Part shown: piece after piece, positions 1 to 7,891 of the stretch
Layout of the letters: every line of letters starts with the position of its first letter
Numbering within the stretch: position 1 is the stretch's first letter
Source: Streptomyces sp. NBC_00569
GTDB taxonomy: Bacteria > Actinomycetota > Actinomycetes > Streptomycetales > Streptomycetaceae
DNA length: 64,000 bases
Assembly: GCF_036345255.1 (NCBI RefSeq)
Contig: NZ_CP107783.1
Span: 7,991,001 to 8,055,000 of the forward strand
Direction: 5' to 3'
Program-made: the position numbers and the translations under genes
The notes under the pieces: generated by a model
Told to the model about the DNA's origin: nothing
The model's input: only the letters and a program-made list of their open reading frames with translations
Database searches by the model: none

Positions 1-641
1 CGGTGACCGCCGTGGTGGACGGCGTGCGCGCCGCCGCCGAGAAGGTCGGCCTCGGCCGTGTGAGGGCGGCGCGGCACCGCGTCGAGCACGCGGAGATGCT
101 GTCGCCGGAGACCATCGCCTCCTTCGCCGAGTTCGGCCTCACCGCGTCCGTGCAGCCCGCCTTCGACGCCCTGTGGGGCGGCGAGGACGGCATGTACGCC
201 GATCGTCTCGGCGTCGAACGGGCCCGCGCCCTCAACCCGTTCGCCGCCCTCCTGCGCGCCGGGGTTCCGCTGGCCTTCGGCTCCGACAGCCCGGTCACTC
301 CGCTCGACCCGTGGGGCACGGTCCGCGCCGCGGCCTTCCACCGCACGCCCGAGCACCGGGTGTCCGTACGGGCCGCGTTCACCGCTCACACTCGCGGCGG
401 CTGGCGCGCCGTCGGCCGGGACGACGCGGGCATCCTGGTCCCGGGCGCCCCGGCGGACTACGCCGTGTGGCGCACCGAGGAGCTCGTCGTCCAGGCGCCG
501 GACGACCGCGTCGCGCGCTGGTCGACCGACCCGCGCTCGGGGACTCCGGGCCTCCCGGATCTCACGCCGGGGGCCCAACTGCCGCTCTGCCTGCGCACGG
601 TGGTCGGCGGGCGGACCGTGTACGTAGGGCCGGACGAGTGA
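1..641 (+). CDS. Amidohydrolase family 3 (YtcJ-like), C-terminal part
   Basis: About 212 residues of a metal-dependent amidohydrolase run to the TGA at 641; the 5' part lies outside the window. Visible family features are RVEHAE (the His in the second half of the barrel), then FGSDSPVTPLDPW, whose Asp is the usual last metal or catalytic residue, and a C-terminal beta-sandwich ending GGRTVYVG. YtcJ-like enzymes hydrolyse C-N bonds of amides or cyclic ureas in the cytoplasm; the substrate cannot be told from this part. The GTG at position 3 is not taken as the start, because the catalytic N-terminal half is missing and the frame is open to the window edge. Confidence 0.85.
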   Translation, partial: VTAVVDGVRAAAEKVGLGRVRAARHRVEHAEMLSPETIASFAEFGLTASVQPAFDALWGGEDGMYADRLGVERARALNPFAALLRAGVPLAFGSDSPVTPLDPWGTVRAAAFHRTPEHRVSVRAAFTAHTRGGWRAVGRDDAGILVPGAPADYAVWRTEELVVQAPDDRVARWSTDPRSGTPGLPDLTPGAQLPLCLRTVVGGRTVYVGPDE

Positions 642-1160
642 TGTCGGCGGTCGCCGTACCGCCGATCGCGGTCCGCCACATGTTCGCGCGACCTGCGGAT
701 CCTCGGCACTGACCAGGCGGTTTCCCCAATATCCGCAGCTCAAACGGGTGTTGACAGCTGGGCGCGGTCGACGGGTAGGTTCTGCCGGGTCCACCACTGG
801 ACGTCCGACCGGGGAACCTCCGCGCAGTCGATGAACGCCGCTGGGTCATTGGGCGGTGTGCCGCACCGGCGCACCGCCACTGGGAGCCAGGCCCAGCACC
901 CGCGCCATGGGGCGCTGGAACGTTCCGGCCGGATGGCGGTCCCTCCCTGCTCCGCGGGAGCACGGGGGACGGTGCGACCCGGGTGGGGCCCGGAAGCTCA
1001 GTAGACAACGGCTCTCGGTAGACCCGCAGCCAGCGGGTCCCAGGTCGGCCCGAAGGGCACCGGGCCCCGATCCCGCAGCTCCGTTGCAGGGCGCCTTACC
1101 TGCGCCGACAGGCGGCCTCGCTATGGTGGTCCCCTCGTACAGGAGTCTTAAGGGGAAGCT
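642..1160. other. Intergenic region upstream of ppm1
   Basis: The 519-base gap holds no intact gene. It contains a possible decayed gene on the minus strand (listed separately). On the plus strand there is a TTGACA at 751-756 followed after 19 bases by TAGGTT, which resembles a housekeeping promoter but leads into no recognisable RNA or gene. Near ppm1, TATGGT at 1122-1127 could be a -10 with a poor -35. AAGGGGA lies about 7 bases before the GTG of ppm1. Confidence 0.5.
740..1030 (-). pseudogene. Possible gene remnant (C-terminal fragment)
   Basis: On the minus strand a frame ending at the TGA at 740-742 stays open for about 95 codons with G/C-rich third positions. Its last 35 or so residues read like real protein (AFIDCAEVPRSDVQWW, then TRQNLPVDRAQ). 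A second frame over the same stretch contains TFQRPMARVLGLAPS, which resembles the end of an AraC-type DNA-binding domain. No start, ribosome site or full domain is present in either frame. I read it as a frameshifted leftover, possibly of a regulator. This is inference from appearance, and it may simply be chance open frames in GC-rich DNA. Confidence 0.25.
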
Positions 1161-1928
1161 GTGAACGACGGCGGTGGGCGGCAGTTCGGTCCTCTCGGTA
1201 CGGCGCTGGTGATCATCCCGACCTACAACGAGGCGGAGAACATCAAGTCGATCGTCGGCCGGGTGCGCGCGTCCGTGCCCGAGGTGCATGTCCTCGTCGC
1301 CGACGACAACAGCCCCGACGGCACGGGAAAGCTCGCCGACGAGCTCGCCTCGGCCGACGACCAGGTCCAGGTCCTGCACCGACAGGGCAAGGAGGGTCTG
1401 GGCGCGGCCTATCTCGCGGGTTTCCGCTGGGGCCTGGAGCACGGCTACGGCGTCCTGGTGGAGATGGACGCCGACGGCTCCCATCAGCCCGAGGAGCTGC
1501 CCCGGCTGCTGACCGCGCTGAAGGGCTCCGACCTCGTACTCGGCTCGCGCTGGGTGCCGGGCGGACGGGTCGTCAACTGGCCCAAGTCACGCGAGTTCCT
1601 CTCCCGCGGCGGCAGCACGTACTCGCGGCTGCTGCTCGACGTGCCGATCCGGGACGTCACCGGCGGCTTCCGGGCCTTCCGCCGCGAGACCCTCGAGGGC
1701 CTCGGGCTCGGCGAGGTCTCCTCCCAGGGCTACTGCTTCCAGGTCGACCTCGCGCGACGCGCGGTCAGGGCCGGCTATCACGTCGTCGAAGTGCCCATCA
1801 CGTTCGTCGAGCGTGAGCTCGGCGACTCCAAGATGAGCCGTGACATCGTCGTCGAGGCCCTGTGGCGGGTCACCGCATGGGGTGTGGGGGAGCGCATGGG
1901 GCGTGTGATCGGCCGCAAGCAGCCCTGA
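1161..1928 (+). CDS. ppm1: Polyprenol-phosphate mannosyltransferase Ppm1
   Basis: A 255-residue family 2 glycosyltransferase. It starts VIIPTYNEAENI (nucleotide-sugar fold), has VADDNSPDGT, the metal-binding MDADGSHQPEELP and the VTGGFRAFRRE and GYCFQVDL segments typical of dolichol/polyprenol phosphate mannose synthases. It transfers mannose from GDP-mannose to polyprenyl phosphate at the inner face of the membrane, making the donor for protein O-mannosylation; in Streptomyces this gene is known to matter for phage phiC31 infection. There are no membrane segments, so it is the stand-alone catalytic form without the fused acyltransferase found in mycobacteria. The GTG start has AAGGGGA seven bases upstream. 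fxsA follows after 69 bases. Confidence 0.92.
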   Translation: MNDGGGRQFGPLGTALVIIPTYNEAENIKSIVGRVRASVPEVHVLVADDNSPDGTGKLADELASADDQVQVLHRQGKEGLGAAYLAGFRWGLEHGYGVLVEMDADGSHQPEELPRLLTALKGSDLVLGSRWVPGGRVVNWPKSREFLSRGGSTYSRLLLDVPIRDVTGGFRAFRRETLEGLGLGEVSSQGYCFQVDLARRAVRAGYHVVEVPITFVERELGDSKMSRDIVVEALWRVTAWGVGERMGRVIGRKQP

Positions 1929-1997
1929 GCCGGGGCTTCCGTCGATCTTGATCTCCCCCTTACGCCACTTGCGCCGGGGCCCAGGCACACTGGGGGC

Positions 1998-2579
1998 ATG
2001 ACCACAGGTACACCGCCCCCTTCGCGCCCCGCCACGCCCCGGCGCTCCCGGGTCCGCACGTTCCTGCCGCTCGGTATCGCCGCATGGCTGGTCCTGGAGA
2101 TCTGGCTGCTGACCGTGGTGGCCGGCGCGACCGGCGGGTTCACCGTCTTCCTGCTGCTGCTCGCCGGGATCGTGCTCGGCGCCGTCGTCATCAAGCGCGC
2201 CGGCCGCCGGGCCTTCAAGAATCTGAGTGAGACGCTGCAACGGCAGCAGAGCGGCGCGGTACCGGCAGGCGAACAGCGCTCCGGGGGCAACGGTCTGTTG
2301 ATGCTGGCGGGTCTGCTCCTGATGATCCCCGGCCTCGTCTCCGACGCCCTGGGCCTCCTCCTGCTCGTCCCGCCCGTGCGCACGGCCCTGAGCCGCTACA
2401 CGGAGCGGACCATCGAGCGGAAGATGCAGTCGGCCGCCCCCGGGACCCTCGGCGACGCCTTCCAGCAGGCCCGGATGCACCGGCCCGACGGCACGGTCAT
2501 CCAGGGCGAGGTGATCAAGGACGGTGGGCGGCCCGCACAGCGCCCCGACGCGGGTCCGCGCCCCCCGATCACCTCCTGA
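1998..2579 (+). CDS. fxsA: FxsA family membrane protein
   Basis: A 193-residue integral membrane protein of the FxsA family. Residues about 22-60 form two hydrophobic segments, and a conserved stretch near 95-125 (LMLAGLLLMIPGLVSDALG) is the FxsA signature, followed by a cytoplasmic tail with RMHRPDGTVIQGEV. In E. coli, FxsA overproduction relieves phage T7 exclusion by the F-plasmid PifA protein; its normal role is unknown. It lies 69 bases after ppm1 in the same direction and is followed by two strong hairpins, so the two genes may share a transcript. Confidence 0.85.
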   Translation: MTTGTPPPSRPATPRRSRVRTFLPLGIAAWLVLEIWLLTVVAGATGGFTVFLLLLAGIVLGAVVIKRAGRRAFKNLSETLQRQQSGAVPAGEQRSGGNGLLMLAGLLLMIPGLVSDALGLLLLVPPVRTALSRYTERTIERKMQSAAPGTLGDAFQQARMHRPDGTVIQGEVIKDGGRPAQRPDAGPRPPITS

Positions 2580-2585
2580 GCCCGC

Positions 2586-2614
2586 GCGGGGCTCAGAAGC
2601 TCGCTGAGCCCCGC
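2586..2614 (+). terminator. Terminator after fxsA
   Basis: A perfect 11-base-pair stem (GCGGGGCTCAG with its complement) and a 7-base loop begin 7 bases after the fxsA stop. There is no T-run, as usual in Streptomyces. Confidence 0.7.
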
Positions 2615-2654
2615 CCGGCACTGGACATGCGCAGACCGGTACAGGGCGCGCGAA

Positions 2655-2699
2655 AGGCCGTGGGCCGGACACACATGACGTGTGTCCGGCCCACGGCCT
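2655..2699. terminator. Bidirectional terminator between fxsA and rbpA
   Basis: A perfect 20-base-pair inverted repeat with a 5-base loop (ATGAC) sits between the convergent genes fxsA and rbpA. It is long enough to stop transcription from both sides. Confidence 0.85.
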
Positions 2700-2731
2700 A
2701 CTTCAGTCGCGCTCCCGCTGCTCCCGAGGGA

Positions 2732-3106
2732 TCAGGCGGACTTGCGGCTGTCGCGCGGATGCACCGCGATGTTCATGGCGCCCGATCGGAGAACGGCAAG
2801 CCGCTCCTCGAGGACCTCTTCGAGCTCCTCGCGAGTGCGCCGCTCCATCAGCATGTCCCAATGTGTACGCGCGGGCTTGGCCTTCTTCTCCTCAGGGCCG
2901 TCACCGTCGACTAGGAGTGCCTGGGCCCCGCAGACCTTGCACTCCCACTCCGACGGAATCTCGGCCTCCACCGAGAAGGGCATCTCAAAACGATGTCCCT
3001 TCTCGCATGCGTACTCCACGGCCTGGCGCGGAGCCAAGTCGATGCCGCGGTCCGTCTCGTAGCTGGTCACTACGAGGCGCGTACCGCGAAGAGCTCGCTC
3101 ACTCAT
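2732..3106 (-). CDS. rbpA: RNA polymerase-binding protein RbpA
   Basis: A 124-residue protein matching RbpA along its length. It has the N-terminal RGTRLVVTSYETDRGIDLAPRQ, the core with CEKGHRFEMPFS and WECKVCG (the zinc-binding cysteines and His), and the C-terminal ARTHWDMLMERRTREELEEVLEERL that contacts the principal sigma factor. RbpA is an actinobacterial transcription factor that stabilises HrdB holoenzyme on promoters and raises rifampicin tolerance. GGGAGG lies 8 bases before the ATG. A SigR-type promoter lies upstream, in line with the known oxidative-stress control of rbpA in S. coelicolor. Confidence 0.97.
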   Translation of the reverse strand: MSERALRGTRLVVTSYETDRGIDLAPRQAVEYACEKGHRFEMPFSVEAEIPSEWECKVCGAQALLVDGDGPEEKKAKPARTHWDMLMERRTREELEEVLEERLAVLRSGAMNIAVHPRDSRKSA

Positions 3107-3167
3107 GAATCGTGCCTCCCGGGCTTGTCGCCCACAGGACAGGTGTCGCTGTCGTCGTCATCCGGTC

Positions 3168-3193
3168 AACGTCCGGTCGGCGGTAAAGATTCC
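3168..3193 (-). promoter_or_regulatory. SigR-type promoter of rbpA
   Basis: On the minus strand GGAAT (3193-3189), exactly 18 bases, then GTT (3170-3168) match the SigR (thiol-stress sigma) consensus GGAAT-N18-GTT. Transcription would begin near 3160, giving a leader of roughly 55 bases before the rbpA start. The S. coelicolor orthologue is a known SigR target. Confidence 0.8.
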
Positions 3194-3316
3194 CGTTCCG
3201 GGTCATGCGTCGCCGTCGTAGCCGCCCCTTGTTGTACCCACCGGCGCCCGGTTTGTCACATCTGCCAGCAGATGTCACCCAGCGTTTTGCGATATTGACG
3301 TGCAGTAACGGTACGC

Positions 3317-3358
3317 CTGGCAGGCCAAACGCGTACACTACCGGCCTTTGGCCCCAGG
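3317..3358 (-). terminator. Terminator after the MFS gene
   Basis: CCTGG-CA-GGCCAAA pairs with TTTGGCC-CCAGG around a 17-base loop, just past the MFS stop codon on the minus strand. This separates the MFS transcript from rbpA. Confidence 0.6.
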
Positions 3359-3360
3359 TG

Positions 3361-4719
3361 CTAAATCCGGGTGGGTACCGGATTCCCTGCGTCGCGTACC
3401 GCCCGCCTCACCGGAACCCGGGCAAGCAGCACAAAGCCGATCATGAAGAACACCACCAGGGACACGATGGCGTCCCTATAACTGCCGGTCAGCTGGTACG
3501 CGAGGCCGAAAACGAGCGGTCCCAGCCAGCTCATTCCCCGGTCGCTCATCTCGTATGCGGAGTAGTACTCGGCCTCCTTGCCCGCCGGTACCAGATGCGA
3601 GAAGAGGGAACGGGACAGCGCCTGAGTGCCGCCGAGCACGAGCCCGATCCCGGCCGCCAGCACGAAGAACCACACCGGCGCACCCGCCGGCAGGAAGTAA
3701 CCCGCCCCGATCGTGACCGTCCAGGCGATCAGTGAGCCGAGGATCGTGTTCTTCGCGCCGTACGTACGGGCGAGGCGCCCCATCCCGAGCGCGCCCGCCA
3801 CGGCAAGGACCTGGACCAGCAGCACCGCCACGATCAGCGTCGACTGGTCGAGGCCGAGCTCCTCCGAGCCGTACACGGATGCCTGCGAGATCACCGTCTG
3901 GATCCCGTCGTTGTAGACCAGATAGGCGAGCAGGAACGAGAGCGTCAGCGGGCGGCGGCGCATGTCGCGCACGGTCGACGCCAGTTGACGCCAGCCGGGC
4001 ACGGTGGCTGCCCCGCCCTCGGCGGGGGCCGTGCGCCGGTCCCGCAGTCGCCGTAGCGGTACGAGCGTGAACGCGCCCCACCACACGCCCGCGGAGGCCA
4101 GGCAGATCCGTACCGCCGTCGACTCGGACACGCCGAAGGAGTCGTGGCCGGAGTACAGGACGAGGTTCGCCACGAGGACGAGCGCCCCGGACGCGTAGCC
4201 GAACGCCCAGCCGCGCGAGGAGACCGCGTCGCGTTCCTCGGGGGGCGCGATCTGGGGCAGGTACGAGTTGTAGAGGACCATCGACACCGCGAGCGAGGCA
4301 TTGGCGACCACGAGCAGGAATCCGCCCAGCAGATAGCGGTCCCCGTCCAGGAAGAACATCCCGGCGGTCGCGGCGGCCCCCAGATACGCCGAGACCGCGA
4401 GCAGCGGCTTCTTGCGGCCCGTACGGTCGGCGGCGGCACCCGCGAGCGGCATCACCAGGATCGAGATGATCACCGAGGCGGAGACGGCGTACGCGAAGAA
4501 CGCCCCGGCCCGGACCGGGATCCCCAGCGGGTGCACGAAGCCGTCCGCGTCCGCCGCCGACTTGGCGACCGCCGTCAGATACGGCCCGAGGAACACCGTG
4601 AGGACGCTCGTCGAGTAGACCGAGCACGCCCAGTCGTAGAAGTACCAGCCGCGCTGCTCCCGGCGCCGCTGCGCCGCCTCGTCGTCCGCCGGCTCCGCCC
4701 GCACGGTGTCGCCGCCCAC
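3361..4719 (-). CDS. MFS transporter, UMF1/Atg22-like
   Basis: A protein of about 452 residues with 12 predicted membrane segments. The start of the family region reads RGWYFYDWACSVYSTSVLTVFLG, typical of UMF1 (Atg22-like) transporters, and a second family block reads GGTQALSRSLFSHLVP. These carry small metabolites or effluxed amino acids across the membrane; the substrate is unknown here. I chose the GTG at 4719 because GAGGGGG lies seven bases upstream and the frame then leaves 46 bases after gdpD. A GTG at 4800 would overlap gdpD and another lies at 4704. It may be co-transcribed with gdpD and the yczE-type gene upstream. Confidence 0.85.
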   Translation of the reverse strand: MGGDTVRAEPADDEAAQRRREQRGWYFYDWACSVYSTSVLTVFLGPYLTAVAKSAADADGFVHPLGIPVRAGAFFAYAVSASVIISILVMPLAGAAADRTGRKKPLLAVSAYLGAAATAGMFFLDGDRYLLGGFLLVVANASLAVSMVLYNSYLPQIAPPEERDAVSSRGWAFGYASGALVLVANLVLYSGHDSFGVSESTAVRICLASAGVWWGAFTLVPLRRLRDRRTAPAEGGAATVPGWRQLASTVRDMRRRPLTLSFLLAYLVYNDGIQTVISQASVYGSEELGLDQSTLIVAVLLVQVLAVAGALGMGRLARTYGAKNTILGSLIAWTVTIGAGYFLPAGAPVWFFVLAAGIGLVLGGTQALSRSLFSHLVPAGKEAEYYSAYEMSDRGMSWLGPLVFGLAYQLTGSYRDAIVSLVVFFMIGFVLLARVPVRRAVRDAGNPVPTRI

Positions 4720-4765
4720 CCGCGCCCCCTCGCTGTCCCCGTGTCCGGACGCGGCCGACGGGCGG

Positions 4766-5533
4766 TCAGGTCCAGGCTCCCCGGTCCTTGAGCACGTCAC
4801 GCAGCGTCTCGATGTGATCGGTCATGATGCCATCCACGCCGAGGTCGAGGAGTTCACCCATCTGTGCGCGGTCGTTGACCGTCCACACATGGACCTGGAG
4901 CCCGCGCGCGTGGGCCGCGCGGACGAAGCGCCGGTCGACGACGCGTATCCCCGATTGGGCCACGGGTACTTGGGCGCACACCGCCGAAGGGCGCAGCGCC
5001 GCGGGCAGCCCGAGAGACCGCAGCCGCAGGCCGAGCACACCACGCGTGCCGTACGACGTGGCGAGGCGGGGGCCCGCGAGGGACTGCGCCCTGGCGACCC
5101 TGGCCTCCGAGAACGAGCCGACGCAGATCCGGTCCCACGCGTCCAGGCGGCCGATCAGATCGAGCAGCGGGAGCAGCGCGGGTTCGGCTTTGACGTCCAC
5201 GTTCCAGTGCACGTCGGGGAAGGTCTCCAGGAGTTCCTCGAAGAGCGGCACCGGTTCGCGGCCCGCCACGCGCGCGTGGCGCACATCGCTCCAAGGGAGG
5301 TCCGCTATCCGGCCCGCCGCGTCGGTGACCCGGTCGAGCGTCGCGTCGTGGAAGGCCACGAGCGTGCCGTCGGACGTGGCGTGCACATCGGTCTCGATGT
5401 AGCGGTAGCCGAGGTCCACGGAGCGCCGGAACGCCGCCATCGTGTTCTCCAGGCCGTCGGCCGTCCCGCCGCGATGGGCGAAGGCCAGCGGTCCGGGACG
5501 GTCGAGGTACGGATGGCGTACGCGCGTGGTCAC
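4766..5533 (-). CDS. Glycerophosphodiester phosphodiesterase
   Basis: A 255-residue GDPD-family TIM barrel. The catalytic motifs are complete: FAHRGGTADGLENT (His, Arg, Glu), then YIETDVHATSDGTLVAFHD (Glu, Asp and the second catalytic His), and NVDVKAE later. It hydrolyses glycerophosphodiesters to glycerol-3-phosphate and an alcohol. There is no signal peptide, so it should act in the cytoplasm. The GTG start overlaps the stop of the preceding yczE-type gene as GTGA, which implies translational coupling. Confidence 0.9.
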   Translation of the reverse strand: MTTRVRHPYLDRPGPLAFAHRGGTADGLENTMAAFRRSVDLGYRYIETDVHATSDGTLVAFHDATLDRVTDAAGRIADLPWSDVRHARVAGREPVPLFEELLETFPDVHWNVDVKAEPALLPLLDLIGRLDAWDRICVGSFSEARVARAQSLAGPRLATSYGTRGVLGLRLRSLGLPAALRPSAVCAQVPVAQSGIRVVDRRFVRAAHARGLQVHVWTVNDRAQMGELLDLGVDGIMTDHIETLRDVLKDRGAWT

Positions 5534-6198
5534 CGCGGAAGTATCGCCCCTTCGGGTGACGCGCCGGCAACCGAGGTGGGTGCCTCGGGCGGCGCGGGGG
5601 CGGCGAAGAGCTTCAGGAACACCTGGGCCAGCGGGCCGATCGCCACGGCGTACAGGACCGTGCCGACGCCGATGGTGCCGCCGAGGACGAAGCCCGTGAC
5701 GACCACCGCGATCTCGATGGTCGTGCGCACCAGCCGGAGCGAGCGGCCGGTACGCCGGTGCAGCCCCGTCATCAGGCCGTCGCGCGGGCCGGGCCCGAAC
5801 GACGCGGCGATGTAGAGGCCCGTCGCCGCGCCGTTCAGGACGATCGCCGCCACCATCAGCGGGATCCGGATCCCGAGGGCGTGCACATCGGGGACGACGG
5901 CCAGCGCGCCGTCCATCGCGATGCCGACCACGAAGACGTTCGAGACGGTGCCGAGGCCAGGGCGCTGCCTGATCGGGATCCACAGGAGCAGCACCAGGGC
6001 GCCCACGATGATCGACACGACGCCGATGGAGAGCCCCGTGAGTTCGGCGAGGCCTTGGTGGAGCACGTTCCACGGCTCCAGGCCGAGCCCCGCCTCCACG
6101 AGGAGGCCGGAACTCACGCCGTACAGCGCCAGGCCGACATAGAGCTGGAGAAGGCGCCGGGTGAGACCCGGGCCGGGTGGCGTGGACGACGCGGACAA
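5530..6198 (-). CDS. YczE/YyaS/YitT-type membrane protein
   Basis: A 222-residue membrane protein with about five hydrophobic helices and the YczE-type pattern LYGVSSGLLVEAGLGLEPWNVLHQGLA, followed by GPRDGLMTGL. The function of the family is not settled; it may transport a small molecule. The start is taken as the TTG at 6198, with AGGGGG seven bases upstream; no ATG or GTG is in frame nearby. It is divergent from a MocR-type regulator, a pairing known for YczE proteins, and heads a leftward run with gdpD. Confidence 0.8.
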   Translation of the reverse strand: MSASSTPPGPGLTRRLLQLYVGLALYGVSSGLLVEAGLGLEPWNVLHQGLAELTGLSIGVVSIIVGALVLLLWIPIRQRPGLGTVSNVFVVGIAMDGALAVVPDVHALGIRIPLMVAAIVLNGAATGLYIAASFGPGPRDGLMTGLHRRTGRSLRLVRTTIEIAVVVTGFVLGGTIGVGTVLYAVAIGPLAQVFLKLFAAPAPPEAPTSVAGASPEGAILPR

Positions 6199-6221
6199 GT
6201 GGAGCCCCCTGTGGTGGTAGT

Positions 6222-6273
6222 GGCCTGTCGCATGACACTCTGTGGCTTGGGAACACAGGCCAACCATGGCCAA
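6222..6273. promoter_or_regulatory. Candidate operator of the MocR-type regulator
   Basis: The gap between the divergent yczE-type and mocR-type genes holds GGCCTGT (6222-6228) with its inverted copy ACAGGCC (6255-6261), and two direct copies of GGCCAA (6258-6263 and 6268-6273) ten bases apart. MocR regulators commonly bind direct repeats in such divergent gaps. This is a candidate from sequence pattern only. Confidence 0.4.
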
Positions 6274-6297
6274 TTTGGGGAAGGTGGACTGGACTCC

Positions 6298-7797
6298 ATG
6301 GCTCAGTGGACTTCGGCGGTCGGCGCGGCTCAGCTCGCCCGGCTGCTCACCTCCCAGCAGACACGCCCTCCGGGCCCCGGGAGCCGCCGTCCGCCCGCCT
6401 ACCGCGCCCTCGCCGACGGCATCCGCCTCCTCGTCCTCGAAGGGCGCGTACCCGTCGCTGCGCGCCTGCCCGCCGAACGCGAGCTCGCCGTCTCCCTGGC
6501 CGTCAGCCGCACGACCGTCGCCGCCGCCTACGAGGCGTTGCGCGGCGAGGGATTCCTCGAATCGCGCAGGGGGGCGGGCAGCTGGACGGCCGTGCCGGCC
6601 GGGAACCCGCTGCCCGCGCGCGGCCTCGAGCCCCTGCCGCCCGAGGCTCTCGGCTCGATGATCGACCTCGGCACCGCGGCCCTGCCCGCCCCCGAGCCCT
6701 GGCTGACCCGCGCCGTCCAGGGCGCGCTCGGCGAACTCCCGCCCTACGCGCACACCCACGGCGACTACCCGGCGGGCCTGCCCGCGCTGCGCGAGATGCT
6801 GGCCGAGCGCTACACAGCCCGCGGTATTCCGACCATGCCCGAGCAGATCATGGTGACCACCGGCGCGATGGGCGCGATCGACGCGATCTGTCATCTGTTC
6901 GCGGGTCGCGGCGAGCGCATCGCCGTCGAGTCGCCCTCGTACGCCAACATCCTCCAGCTGATGCGCGAGGAGGGCGCACGGCTCGTCCCGGTCGCCATGG
7001 CCGAGGGGCTCGCGGGATGGGACCTCGACCGCTGGCGGCAGGTCCTGCGCGACGCGGCGCCCCGTCTCGCCTACGTCGTCGCCGACTTCCACAACCCGAC
7101 CGGGGCGCTCGCCGACGAGGACCAGCGCAGGCAGCTCGTCGAGGCGGCGCGCTCGGCCGGCACGGTGCTCGTCGTCGACGAGACCATGACCGAGCTCCAT
7201 TTCGACCCCGACCTGGACATGCCCCGCCGCGTCTGCGCCTTCGACCCGGCGGGCTCCACCGTCATCACGGTCGGCTCGGCGAGCAAGGCTTTCTGGGCGG
7301 GCATGCGCATCGGCTGGGTGCGGGCGGCGCCCGATGTGATCCGCAGCCTCGTGGCCGCGCGCGCCTACGCCGACCTCGGCACGCCGGTCCTGGAGCAGCT
7401 GGCCGTGAACTGGCTGCTCAGTACGGGCGGTTGGGAGGAGGCCGTGGAGCTGCGCCGCAGCCAGGCGAGGGACAACAGCGCCGCGCTGGTGGCCGCGCTG
7501 CGCCGCGAGGTGCCCGACTGGGAGTTCGACGTGCCGGTCGGCGGGCTGACGCTGTGGGTGCGTGCCGGAGGTCTGTCGGGGTCCCGGCTCGCGGAGGTCG
7601 GCGAACGCGTCGGCGTACGGGTGCCCTCGGGTCCTCGCTTCGGGGTGGACGGCGCCTTCGAGGGCTATGTGCGGCTGCCGTTCACCGTTTCCGGGGCGGT
7701 CGCCGACGAGGCGGCGGTGCGGCTCGCGGCGGCGGCGCGGCTCGTGCGGGAAGGCGGAGCATCCGGGGCTGAGCCGCCGCGGACACTCATCGCGTAG
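6298..7797 (+). CDS. MocR-type regulator with PLP aminotransferase domain
   Basis: A 499-residue two-domain regulator. Residues about 35-100 form a GntR winged helix (RLPAERELAVSLAVSRTTVAAAYEAL), and the rest is a fold-type I aminotransferase-like domain with DFHNPTG and the PLP-lysine region TVGSASKAFWAGMRIGWV. MocR proteins sense PLP or an amine through this domain and control a neighbouring gene. The divergent yczE-type gene is the obvious target, as in the described YczR-YczE pairs. The start is the ATG at 6298, with GGGGAAGG and GGA upstream. It ends at a long hairpin shared with the convergent sffA. Confidence 0.88.
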   Translation: MAQWTSAVGAAQLARLLTSQQTRPPGPGSRRPPAYRALADGIRLLVLEGRVPVAARLPAERELAVSLAVSRTTVAAAYEALRGEGFLESRRGAGSWTAVPAGNPLPARGLEPLPPEALGSMIDLGTAALPAPEPWLTRAVQGALGELPPYAHTHGDYPAGLPALREMLAERYTARGIPTMPEQIMVTTGAMGAIDAICHLFAGRGERIAVESPSYANILQLMREEGARLVPVAMAEGLAGWDLDRWRQVLRDAAPRLAYVVADFHNPTGALADEDQRRQLVEAARSAGTVLVVDETMTELHFDPDLDMPRRVCAFDPAGSTVITVGSASKAFWAGMRIGWVRAAPDVIRSLVAARAYADLGTPVLEQLAVNWLLSTGGWEEAVELRRSQARDNSAALVAALRREVPDWEFDVPVGGLTLWVRAGGLSGSRLAEVGERVGVRVPSGPRFGVDGAFEGYVRLPFTVSGAVADEAAVRLAAAARLVREGGASGAEPPRTLIA

Positions 7798-7880
7798 GGC
7801 CCTTCTTCTGGATCAGGCTGGATCAGGAGAGGCGCGGGGCCACACGCCGCGAGCCCGGCATGATCCGAAAGAAGGGCCCT
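7796..7880. terminator. Long bidirectional hairpin between mocR-type gene and sffA
   Basis: Two 20-base arms (7796-7815 and 7861-7880) beginning AGGGCCCTTCTT pair with only two mismatches around a 45-base loop. The left arm starts in the stop codon of the MocR gene, and sffA ends at 7892 from the other side. Confidence 0.75.
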
Positions 7881-7891
7881 GGGGCCGGTCG

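Noticed and set aside
751..781. TTGACA-N19-TAGGTT as a promoter for a small RNA before ppm1
   Set aside because: The spacing is long, nothing downstream resembles a known RNA such as RNase P RNA, tmRNA or 6S RNA, and no terminator follows.
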